Source of the DNA: JAEHDI01 sp035455185
GTDB lineage: Bacteria; Acidobacteriota; Terriglobia; Bryobacterales; Bryobacteraceae
NCBI GenBank assembly: GCA_035455185.1
Contig: DATIFQ010000141.1
Location: 1-6,336, forward strand
Length of the DNA: 6,336 nucleotides
Reading direction: 5' to 3'
The position numbers were made by a program, and so were the translations under genes. A model generated the notes under the pieces. It saw only the letters and a program-made list of their open reading frames with translations. It was not told where the DNA came from and made no database searches. How positions within the stretch are numbered: the first letter of the stretch is position 1; every line of letters begins with the position of its first letter. This document shows positions 1 to 6,336 of this stretch, piece after piece.

Positions 1-50
1 ATCCTGCGTTGTGCCTATGGCTTGAGTGTGGAGCTAACTACCACGCGCGG

Positions 51-79
51 TAGAAGACCCGGCTGCGGATGTGTAGAAT
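51..79 (+). promoter_or_regulatory. weak sigma70-like promoter candidate for the first lipoprotein gene
   Basis: TAGAAT at 74-79 matches the -10 consensus at five of six positions. The hexamer 17 bases upstream, TAGAAG at 51-56, matches the -35 consensus at only three of six. Transcription would start near 86 and leave about 43 bases before the ATG at 129. This is the best candidate I see in the first 128 bases, but such a match can arise by chance and the true promoter may lie before the window. Confidence 0.2.
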
Positions 80-128
80 GGCCCCCACCGCAACGCACCG
101 TTCCCACATCCATTGAAAGGCTTGTGCG

Positions 129-710
129 ATGATCATAGAACTCCCCGCCGGGAACCGCTTTCCTTTAGGCAATTCCCGCCTATGGGCGATCGGACTTCTC
201 CTCCTCGTTGTCACCACGACGGGATGTCCCCGCATGGTGTCCATGACGTATCAGCCGACCAATCCGCTTACAGGGCAAGGAACAGTCGGGACTGCTCCGT
301 TCCGGTATCTGCCGGCCGATGAGCATCGTGTGCGTCCGCGCCAGGTCGAAACCGACCCGCTGTCAAAGACCGAACTGTTCCTCTCGCAGGAAATCGCTGT
401 CTTTTTCTCGGATGCGCTCCGGTCGGAACTGAGCCGGTCCGGGTACACAATAAACGATTCGAGCGACCGCATTGTGTCCGGTGTTATCACGCGGTTCTTT
501 GTCGACTGGAAGAGCCGGGAAGGCCGTTTGTTCGAACTGGCCGCAGACTATACAGTTCAGTCGGCCGAGCGCACCATCTTTTCCTGGCACTGCTCCTCGA
601 TTCAGAAGGGACCGAACACGCTGGCTGAAGACGGGATCCTGATTCGCAAGGGGATCGCCGACTGCATGCACCGGTTTATTGCGGCCGCGCAGGAGGCCAG
701 CGCTTTCTAG
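129..710 (+). CDS. small lipoprotein, YajG-like (putative)
   Basis: This encodes a 193-residue protein. GAAAGG at 115-120 is a Shine-Dalgarno match 8 bases before the ATG at 129. Residues 17-32 form a hydrophobic stretch after Arg17 and end in TTGC, a lipobox with Cys33 as the likely lipidated residue; Thr at -3 is less common than Leu. Residue +2 is Pro, not Asp, so outer-membrane sorting is plausible by the enterobacterial rule. The n-region of about 17 residues is long for a lipoprotein. The mature part has a helix-rich block (about 80-105, ending LRSELSRSGYTI), then a strand-like block around IVSGVITRFFVDW and LFELAADYTVQ. That layout (large N-terminal region, 'L...L...GY' helix, then a beta strand) resembles E. 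coli YajG, a lipoprotein of unknown function. The match is by eye and the family call is tentative; the lipoprotein call is firmer. The stop TAG (708-710) lies inside a CTAG that borders the downstream mobile element. Confidence 0.8.
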   Translation: MIIELPAGNRFPLGNSRLWAIGLLLLVVTTTGCPRMVSMTYQPTNPLTGQGTVGTAPFRYLPADEHRVRPRQVETDPLSKTELFLSQEIAVFFSDALRSELSRSGYTINDSSDRIVSGVITRFFVDWKSREGRLFELAADYTVQSAERTIFSWHCSSIQKGPNTLAEDGILIRKGIADCMHRFIAAAQEASAF

Positions 711-727
711 AAGCTATCTCAAAATTG
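711..727 (+). repeat. left terminal inverted repeat of the MITE
   Basis: The sequence is AAGCTATCTCAAAATTG, beginning immediately after CTAG at 707-710. Its core ATCTCAAAAT is the exact complement of 894-903 at the other end. Confidence 0.65.
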
Positions 728-754
728 TGCCTCTGGCATTCCGATACGCTGGTT

Positions 755-784
755 CCTTCCCCCTCCTTTGTAAGGAGGGGAAGG
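755..784. repeat. palindromic hairpin inside the MITE
   Basis: CCCCTCCTT at 760-768 pairs perfectly with AAGGAGGGG at 772-780 across a TGT loop. After one bulged C (759), CCTT at 755-758 pairs with AAGG at 781-784. The style resembles the C/G-rich dispersed palindromes (REP-like) found between genes in many bacteria. There is no T-tract, so it is not a classical terminator, though it could slow or end transcription leaving the upstream gene. GGGGAGG at 783-789 could also pair with CCTCCCC at 869-875, giving a larger fold of most of the element. Confidence 0.6.
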
Positions 785-790
785 GGAGGT

Positions 791-857
791 CGAGGCTCTT
801 GATGGCCACCATGGCCATGTTCAACCAACATGAATATGAGAGGCCACCCGAGGCTCT
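791..857 (+). repeat. short direct repeats inside the MITE
   Basis: CGAGGCTCT occurs at 791-799 and again at 849-857. GGCCACC occurs at 804-810 and 842-848. The two motifs appear in opposite order in the two halves. A near-palindrome, ATGGCCACCATGGCCAT, spans 802-818. These are small and may simply be part of the element's internal structure. Confidence 0.4.
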
Positions 858-891
858 ACTCATCCCAGCCTCCCCCATTTTCCTGGATGTG

Positions 892-908
892 CGATTTTGA
901 GATTGGTA
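892..908 (-). repeat. right terminal inverted repeat of the MITE
   Basis: Read on the minus strand this is TACCAATCTCAAAATCG, matching the left end at 13 of 17 positions. It is followed outward by CTAG at 909-912. Confidence 0.65.
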
Positions 909-974
909 CTAGTCAAGGAAGCGAGTCTTGCAGCGGTAAGACAAATAAATGCCGCGGCTCGGACGGACCCACGG

Positions 975-1003
975 TTGCCGTTCTTCGACAGCTTTGCTAT
1001 GAA
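975..1003 (+). promoter_or_regulatory. probable sigma70 promoter (extended -10) for the OmpA-domain lipoprotein gene
   Basis: TTGCCG at 975-980 matches the -35 consensus at four of six positions. It is followed by a 17-base spacer and TATGAA at 998-1003 (four of six), preceded by TGC, which gives the TGn extended -10 signature. Transcription would begin near 1010, leaving a leader of about 25 bases that holds the strong Shine-Dalgarno at 1019-1028. This geometry supports the ATG at 1035 and argues against an ATG at 999, which would sit in the -10 element. The promoter lies downstream of the MITE, so that insertion would not have separated it from the gene. Confidence 0.4.
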
Positions 1004-1018
1004 TAGCCACGGACTAAT

Positions 1019-1028
1019 AAGAGGAGGG
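1019..1028 (+). promoter_or_regulatory. strong ribosome binding site deciding the start at 1035
   Basis: AAGAGGAGGG lies 6 bases before the ATG at 1035. No comparable site stands before the in-frame TTG at 897 or ATG at 999, although the frame is open from 897. Confidence 0.75.
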
Positions 1029-1034
1029 TTCGCT

Positions 1035-2336
1035 ATGAGACGCATGAACTACATACTTTTAAGCATTGCTGTTCTGGTCACGGCCGGTTGCGTGACGTCG
1101 GGTACGCATGAGCAAACCGTGGCGGAACTGGATCAGGCGCGCAAGGCGACCTCGAAAATGGCGACGGATTTCGACAATTTCAAGAAACAGTCGGCAGCTC
1201 AGATTGCGGCCCTTGAAGCGGATAAAACAAAACTCTCGAACGATCTGCTTGCCGCTCAGACGGCGAGCGGGAAGATCCAGCGGGAGCTCGACCAAGTGAA
1301 AAACAACCTCGACTCGACTCTCGCCAGCCGGAAGGCGCTGGAAGACGATGTCCGGAAGATCCGGGCCGAAACGTCGGGGATGGAGCGGCTGAACGGGGAA
1401 CTTCGCCGGGAGCGCGAACAACTCCAAGACAAGCTGGATATGCTTCAAAAGAACTACGATGCCACCAAGCAGGACCTCGAAACAAAGTTAAAGGCCGAAC
1501 AGGAGACGGTTGCAGCGGTTCAGAAAGACAAGGAACTCCTGATTGCGAGAACGATGGGCGCGACGGATGAACTGGCCAAAGCGCAGAAGCGTTTGGGTGA
1601 AATTGAAACCGACGCGGCCCGTGCCAAGGATCTTGAACAACGGCTCGGGGAGCTTCAGAAGAAGACAGGTGAGCTGGAAACCGACGCGTCGCGTGCCAAG
1701 GAACTTGAACAGCGCCTCTCGCAACGTGATGTCGAGCTCGGGAAATTGGCACAAGGCGGTGAAACTCTGGCCGCGGAAAAGCAAGCCCTTGCGGCCGAAA
1801 AGGAGCGACTCGAGAAGGAACGGGCTGCGAAAGAGGCGGAAATCGCGCGGCTCACGAAGACGCAGGAGGATCTAAGCAAGTCGCTGCAGGCTCAGATCGA
1901 GAAAGGCGACATCAAGATCAAGCAGGTGCGCGACCGGCTGACGATCAACATGGTCGAGAAGGTGCTCTTCAACTCGGGTCAGGCTCAGGTGAAGCCCGAA
2001 GGCCTGAATGTGTTGAAGCAGGTAGCCGATGTCCTCAAGACTGTCAACGACAAGCAGATCCGGATCGAAGGCCATACCGACAACGTCCCGATCGGGGTCA
2101 AGCTCCAGCAGAAATTCCCGACCAATTGGGAGCTGTCGACGGCGCGGGCAACCAACGTGGTGAGGTATTTCATCGAAAAGGGCAATTTGAACCGGGAGAG
2201 CCTCGAGGCGGTGGGCTATGCGGATACGAGACCTGTGGCGGGAAATGATACCGAGGCGGGCCGCACGGAAAATCGCCGCATTGAAATCGTGCTCTACCCG
2301 AAGGATCTCGGGTCCATTGTCGGCGAGATCAAGTAG
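1035..2336 (+). CDS. coiled-coil lipoprotein with C-terminal OmpA peptidoglycan-binding domain
   Basis: This 433-residue protein starts MRRMNYILLSIAVLVTAGC, a typical lipoprotein signal with a charged n-region, hydrophobic core and TAGC lipobox; Cys19 is the likely lipidated residue. Residue +2 is Val, compatible with the outer membrane. Residues about 25-295 are almost entirely charged or Ala/Leu/Gln heptad-like sequence and should form a long coiled coil. Residues about 300-425 are an OmpA/MotB-type domain: VEKVLFNSG, IEGHTDNVPI with Asp349, NWELSTARA, GYADTRPV, and NRRIEIVL with Arg414/Arg415. The Asp and Arg are the residues that hold diaminopimelate of peptidoglycan in this family. The expected role is a periplasmic tether or spacer between outer membrane and cell wall. 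NWELS and the TDNVPI loop are closer to MotB/YiaD-like domains than to Pal. It is probably not a flagellar stator protein, because there is a lipobox rather than a MotB transmembrane segment and no motA neighbour. A hairpin follows the gene. Confidence 0.92.
   Translation: MRRMNYILLSIAVLVTAGCVTSGTHEQTVAELDQARKATSKMATDFDNFKKQSAAQIAALEADKTKLSNDLLAAQTASGKIQRELDQVKNNLDSTLASRKALEDDVRKIRAETSGMERLNGELRREREQLQDKLDMLQKNYDATKQDLETKLKAEQETVAAVQKDKELLIARTMGATDELAKAQKRLGEIETDAARAKDLEQRLGELQKKTGELETDASRAKELEQRLSQRDVELGKLAQGGETLAAEKQALAAEKERLEKERAAKEAEIARLTKTQEDLSKSLQAQIEKGDIKIKQVRDRLTINMVEKVLFNSGQAQVKPEGLNVLKQVADVLKTVNDKQIRIEGHTDNVPIGVKLQQKFPTNWELSTARATNVVRYFIEKGNLNRESLEAVGYADTRPVAGNDTEAGRTENRRIEIVLYPKDLGSIVGEIK
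1596..1718 (+). repeat. internal duplication in the coiled coil (24-codon period)
   Basis: Bases 1596-1646 and 1668-1718 agree at 43 of 51 positions. They encode residues 188-204 (GEIETDAARAKDLEQRL) and 212-228 (GELETDASRAKELEQRL), identical at 14 of 17. The spacing is 72 bases, exactly 24 codons. Agreement at third codon positions as well as in protein suggests a fairly recent tandem duplication rather than convergence of coiled-coil sequence. Confidence 0.75.
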
Positions 2337-2352
2337 TCATCTCAGTATGCCA

Positions 2353-2378
2353 GCGCCCGCCGCGACCGCGGCGGGCGC
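2353..2378 (+). terminator. GC-rich hairpin after the OmpA-domain gene, possible terminator
   Basis: GCGCCCGCCGC at 2353-2363 is the perfect complement of GCGGCGGGCGC at 2368-2378, giving an 11-bp stem with a GACC loop, 17 bases after the TAG at 2334-2336. No run of T follows (the next bases are CTCTCCACATC), so this is at best a terminator without a U-tract. Alternatively it could stabilise the 3' end of the mRNA. The rest of 2337-2512 shows no clear promoter. Confidence 0.55.
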
Positions 2379-2512
2379 CTCTCCACATCATTCCCCAAGT
2401 TCCCGGGTCGTGCAGGATCGCCGAAGCAGCCTGACTCAATTCGCGCTCGAACCGGCCTGATCCAGGTGGATGCGGCCGATCAAGTCCTGGTCGAACTGCG
2501 GGAGAGCATGAA

Positions 2513-3430
2513 GTGATCGATCGACATGCGGTCCGCCATTCCGCCGCCAGGCCCCTTGCGGCAGCCGTGCTCGCCCTGTTGACGATCGTTGTTCCGTTCG
2601 GAATCGCGATCACATGGGCGAATGGCGAACTTCGCGAAGCCCTGCGCAACATGACCTATCCCTCGGACTGGACGCGCGGCGGCCGGGCATCACTCGTCGA
2701 TGGAATCTATGAAGAACCGGCAGCTCCGGGCTCGGCCTCTAAGATTGTGGTCCGATTGACCGATTCTGTAGCGGTTGGGAAAATCGGCGATCAGCCAGTG
2801 GCGGCGCTGGTCATCGTGACGGATCCCGGCGGCAGCGGAGTCTTTTTCGATCTGTATCTTGCGCAGCAGCGGGAGAATCGTTGGCTCGTTCTGGATCGCG
2901 CATATCTCGGCGATCGCATCCGCGTGCACGCCATTGAGATCGCACAGGGTCTCATCAGCCTCGACCTGACCGTCCATGGTCCGCGCGATGGCGCCTGCTG
3001 CCCGACCGAGCGCAGCAGGGTTTCTTTTGCGCTGCAGGATGGCCGGCTGGTGACTGTCAATGCGCCTGTTCATGCAGCAGGGAACTCCATTGAAGGGCAG
3101 GTCTGGGCGTGGCAACATACCACCCGCGTCGATGGGACGAGGACGACGCCGACCGAGCCCGAACACTTTACGATCCGCCTCGGACCAGATGGACAACTCG
3201 CCGTCCGGGCCGACTGCAACCGGGCCGGAGGGACCTATCGCCTGGAGGAATCGCACCTGCTCCTTTCCGTGACCCATTCGACCATGGCCGCCTGTCCGCC
3301 TGAGTCGCTGGACAGACAGTTTCTTGCCGACGTGGCGGCGGTCACTGCCTGGCGTCTGGAGGAGAGCCGTCTGCATGTGGATCTCGGTAGCGGCGGGACG
3401 ATGGTGTTTAAAAAATCGAAAGGATTCTGA
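2513..3430 (+). CDS. membrane-anchored or exported protein with C-terminal META/HslJ domain
   Basis: This 305-residue protein starts at GTG 2513; GGGAGAG at 2500-2506 lies 6 bases upstream. Residues 14-36 form a hydrophobic segment after several Arg/His residues, either an uncleaved anchor or a signal peptide. It has no lipobox. Residues about 46-180 form a beta-rich region (TYPSDW, DGIYEEPAAPGSASK, VVRLTD, TDPGGSGVFFDLYL, LGDRIRV) that I recognise only loosely from hypothetical exported proteins. Residues about 193-300 match the META domain of E. coli HslJ: a Trp near the start (W198), DCN (Cys235, Asn236), GGTYRLEESHLLL, STMAAC (Cys261), a helix containing FLADV, and a closing GTMVFKK strand. 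META domains occur in heat-inducible HslJ, linked to novobiocin resistance, and in Leishmania META1; their biochemical role is unsettled. Cys162-Cys163 and Cys235/Cys261 could form disulfides outside the cytoplasm. The gene ends 2 bases before pgi, so the two are probably co-transcribed and translationally coupled, but no functional link is obvious. Confidence 0.85.
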   Translation: MIDRHAVRHSAARPLAAAVLALLTIVVPFGIAITWANGELREALRNMTYPSDWTRGGRASLVDGIYEEPAAPGSASKIVVRLTDSVAVGKIGDQPVAALVIVTDPGGSGVFFDLYLAQQRENRWLVLDRAYLGDRIRVHAIEIAQGLISLDLTVHGPRDGACCPTERSRVSFALQDGRLVTVNAPVHAAGNSIEGQVWAWQHTTRVDGTRTTPTEPEHFTIRLGPDGQLAVRADCNRAGGTYRLEESHLLLSVTHSTMAACPPESLDRQFLADVAAVTAWRLEESRLHVDLGSGGTMVFKKSKGF

Positions 3431-3432
3431 AG

Positions 3433-5076
<1,644 letters not shown>

Positions 5077-5112
5077 TTCCCGTAGGAGTTTTCAGCACAG
5101 AACGATCAGTTT

Positions 5113-5121
5113 AAAGGAGGA
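5113..5121 (+). promoter_or_regulatory. near-perfect ribosome binding site for the 6-phosphogluconate dehydrogenase gene
   Basis: AAAGGAGGA ends 8 bases before the ATG at 5130 and is one of the two strongest Shine-Dalgarno matches in the window. It fits independent, efficient initiation in the 53-base gap after pgi. I see no convincing promoter in that gap. Confidence 0.75.
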
Positions 5122-5129
5122 ACCTCATC

Positions 5130-6146
5130 ATGCAGCTCGGGATGATCGGCCTCGGCCGGATGGGCGCAAACATGGTGCGGCGGCTGCTCAAAGCCGGCCA
5201 TCAGTGCGTGGTCTTCGACAGGTCGTCGGACGCCGTACAGGCGATCGTCAGGGAAAAGGCTGCGGGGGCCTCCTCGCTCGCCGACCTCGTGAAAAAGCTC
5301 GACAAGCCGCGCGCGGTCTGGCTGATGGTTCCGGCGGCGGTCGTGGACCAGACCATCGCTGACCTCCTGCCTGCGCTCGAACCGGGGGACATCCTCATCG
5401 ACGGCGGCAATTCCTACTACGTCGATGATATCCGGCGCGCAAAGGCGCTTGCGGCGAAGCGTCTCCATTATATAGACGTGGGCACCAGCGGCGGGGTCTG
5501 GGGCCTGGACCGCGGCTATTGCATGATGATCGGCGGCGAGAGCGATGTGGTCAAGCGTCTCGATCCCATCTTCAAGTCCCTGGCTCCCGGCGCGGGTGAT
5601 ATTGCCCGCACGCCGGGACGGGAGAACAGCACGGGCACGGCGGAGCAGGGCTATCTGCACTGCGGGCCGAACGGCGCCGGGCATTTCGTGAAAATGGTCC
5701 ACAACGGGATCGAGTACGGACTCATGGCGGCCTATGCCGAGGGATTCGGCGTCCTGCGCGCGGCCAACATCGGCAAGCAGGACCACGCCATCGATGCTGA
5801 AACGACGCCGCTGCGCGACCCCGAGCATTACCGGTATGACTTCAATCTGCCTGACATCGCGGAGGTATGGCGGCGCGGCAGCGTCGTCGCCTCCTGGCTG
5901 CTGGACCTGACCGCGTCGGCCTTGAGTAAGGATTCGGCGCTGGCGCAGTTCTCCGGTCAAGTGTCGGATTCCGGTGAGGGACGCTGGACCATCAAGGCCG
6001 CCATCGACGAGGCTGTGCCGGCCCCCGTACTCACGACGGCGCTCTACCAGCGCTTCAACTCACGCGGCGAGGCGGATTTTCAGAATAAGCTGCTCTCGGC
6101 CCTGCGCTATGAATTCGGCGGGCACCACGAAAAACCGGCGAAGTAA
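5130..6146 (+). CDS. gnd: 6-phosphogluconate dehydrogenase (decarboxylating), short NAD-type form
   Basis: This 338-residue enzyme oxidatively decarboxylates 6-phosphogluconate to ribulose-5-phosphate. The N-terminal Rossmann domain starts with GLGRMG (7-12). The second strand ends in FDRSS with Asp30, where NADP-specific long forms usually have Asn-Arg-Thr; an acidic residue there usually means NAD+. Arg31-Ser32 leaves dual use possible. Substrate motifs are DGGNS (91-95), GTSGGVWG (118-125) and GHFVKMVHNGIEYG with catalytic Lys188 and Glu195 plus His191-Asn192. It lacks the long C-terminal repeat of the roughly 470-residue E. coli enzyme and matches the shorter class (about 300-340 residues) known from Bacillus YqeC and others. 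A segment around 155-175 (GAGDIARTPGREN, GTAEQGY) is characteristic of one branch of the short class. It lies between pgi and a probable pgl, which supports a role in the oxidative pentose-phosphate branch. The name gndA is sometimes used for this form. Confidence 0.95.
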   Translation: MQLGMIGLGRMGANMVRRLLKAGHQCVVFDRSSDAVQAIVREKAAGASSLADLVKKLDKPRAVWLMVPAAVVDQTIADLLPALEPGDILIDGGNSYYVDDIRRAKALAAKRLHYIDVGTSGGVWGLDRGYCMMIGGESDVVKRLDPIFKSLAPGAGDIARTPGRENSTGTAEQGYLHCGPNGAGHFVKMVHNGIEYGLMAAYAEGFGVLRAANIGKQDHAIDAETTPLRDPEHYRYDFNLPDIAEVWRRGSVVASWLLDLTASALSKDSALAQFSGQVSDSGEGRWTIKAAIDEAVPAPVLTTALYQRFNSRGEADFQNKLLSALRYEFGGHHEKPAK

Positions 6147-6217
6147 GGGGGAATCCGCCCTCCCGATGGCTGGCACAATCCGGTCATCAGCGGTGAATCA
6201 GGATTGAGGACGGCTTC

Positions 6218-6336
6218 ATGAACATCGAAGTGCTGGCCGACGCCGGAGCAGTCGCGCGAAAAGCTGCCACTGTCATTGCGGCCGAGGCGCAAGCCTCCGT
6301 GGCCGCGCGCGGGCGATTTGTCATGGCCGTCAGCGG
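6218..6336 (+). CDS. pgl: 6-phosphogluconolactonase, N-terminal part (cut by window end)
   Basis: Only 39 complete codons are visible, from ATG 6218 to the last base. TGAGGA at 6205-6210 is a Shine-Dalgarno 7 bases upstream. The peptide begins MNIEVLADAGAVARKAA, runs through an Ala-rich helix and ends RGRFVMAVSG. This matches the start of the Pgl/DevB family, where a strand-loop 'F.(L/V)A(L/V)SGG' leads into the phosphate-binding site. The enzyme hydrolyses 6-phosphogluconolactone to 6-phosphogluconate, the substrate of the gene just upstream, which strengthens the call. The related glucosamine-6-phosphate deaminase family shares this fold and cannot be fully excluded from so short a piece. 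Positions 6147-6217 before it hold no gene; CAATCC (6176-6181) and GGATTG (6201-6206) could pair near the ribosome binding site, but weakly. Confidence 0.82.
   Translation, partial: MNIEVLADAGAVARKAATVIAAEAQASVAARGRFVMAVS

Larger units (their letters stand above)
711..908. mobile_element. MITE-like non-autonomous element, 198 bp, flanked by CTAG
   Basis: The two ends are imperfect inverted repeats. Reading inward, the left end (711-727) and the complement of the right end (892-908) agree at 13 of 17 positions, including an unbroken ATCTCAAAAT core (716-725 and 894-903). Identical CTAG tetramers sit directly outside, at 707-710 and 909-912. This fits a target-site duplication of CTAG as made by IS5-subgroup transposases, or a TA duplication inside CTAG as made by IS630/Tc1-type transposases; the sequence alone does not separate these. 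There is no believable ORF inside, so it would need a transposase supplied elsewhere. The interior holds a strong hairpin (755-784), a purine run, and short direct repeats. Together with 909-1034 this accounts for the 324-base gap between the two lipoprotein genes. Copies elsewhere in the genome would confirm it. Confidence 0.7.

Noticed and set aside
1..132. Frame open from the window edge to a TGA that overlaps the first gene's ATG (ATGA)
   Set aside because: It has only 43 codons, with a composition rich in Pro, Cys and Arg that does not look protein-like, and an open run of this length is not rare in GC-rich DNA. It could be the tail of an upstream gene, but the sequence gives no positive support.
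897..1034. N-terminal extension of the OmpA-domain protein from TTG 897 or ATG 999
   Set aside because: The extension would start inside the MITE or in the -10 element, has no ribosome binding site, and would bury a perfect lipoprotein signal that begins at ATG 1035 behind a strong Shine-Dalgarno.
1180..1752. 190-codon minus-strand open frame opposite the coiled-coil region
   Set aside because: The Ser/Pro/Arg-rich translation is the expected shadow of a Glu/Lys/Ala/Leu coiled coil. The repeated peptides in it only mirror the 24-codon duplication on the + strand.
2508..2516. ATG AAG TGA minigene overlapping the META gene start
   Set aside because: A two-codon frame in this position is easily accidental, and the Shine-Dalgarno at 2500-2506 is spaced properly for GTG 2513 and too close for ATG 2508.
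5106..5960. 284-codon open frame on the minus strand opposite gnd
   Set aside because: It is fully antisense to a gene with complete catalytic motifs. Its translation is rich in Arg, His, Asp and Val in the pattern expected from the complement of GC-biased codons, with no recognisable domain.

Overview
The window is a GC-rich bacterial chromosome segment in which all supported genes lie on the + strand. It reads as ordinary envelope and central-carbon-metabolism DNA, with one small mobile element. Two genes encode lipoproteins, one with a peptidoglycan-binding OmpA domain, so the host has an outer membrane. The pairing of an E. coli-type glucose-6-phosphate isomerase with a short (NAD-type) 6-phosphogluconate dehydrogenase, plus the overall composition, reminds me of Nitrospira-like bacteria. 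That assignment is inference only; nothing here is a species marker.

Layout. Positions 1-128 are a leader with at most a weak promoter candidate. Positions 129-710 encode a small lipoprotein resembling the YajG family. Positions 711-908 are a 198-bp non-coding MITE-like element with imperfect terminal inverted repeats, flanked by CTAG on both sides; the left CTAG contains the stop codon of the lipoprotein gene. A likely extended -10 promoter (975-1003) and a strong ribosome binding site precede 1035-2336, which encodes a long coiled-coil lipoprotein ending in an OmpA domain. A GC-rich 11-bp hairpin (2353-2378) follows and probably ends that transcript.

From 2513 the genes look like one operon. 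First is an N-terminally anchored protein with a C-terminal META/HslJ domain (2513-3430). After 2 bases comes pgi (3433-5076), after 53 bases the short-form 6-phosphogluconate dehydrogenase gene (5130-6146), and after 71 bases the beginning of a probable pgl gene (6218 to the window edge). Pgi links glucose-6-phosphate to fructose-6-phosphate. Pgl and Gnd carry out two of the three oxidative pentose-phosphate steps, giving ribulose-5-phosphate and reduced cofactor. The missing step, zwf, may lie downstream.

I found no undescribed multi-gene system. The most notable items are the MITE placed at a stop codon, the tight coupling of an envelope META protein to pgi, and a frame that stays open past the OmpA-protein stop and ends in a GTGA overlap with the next gene.
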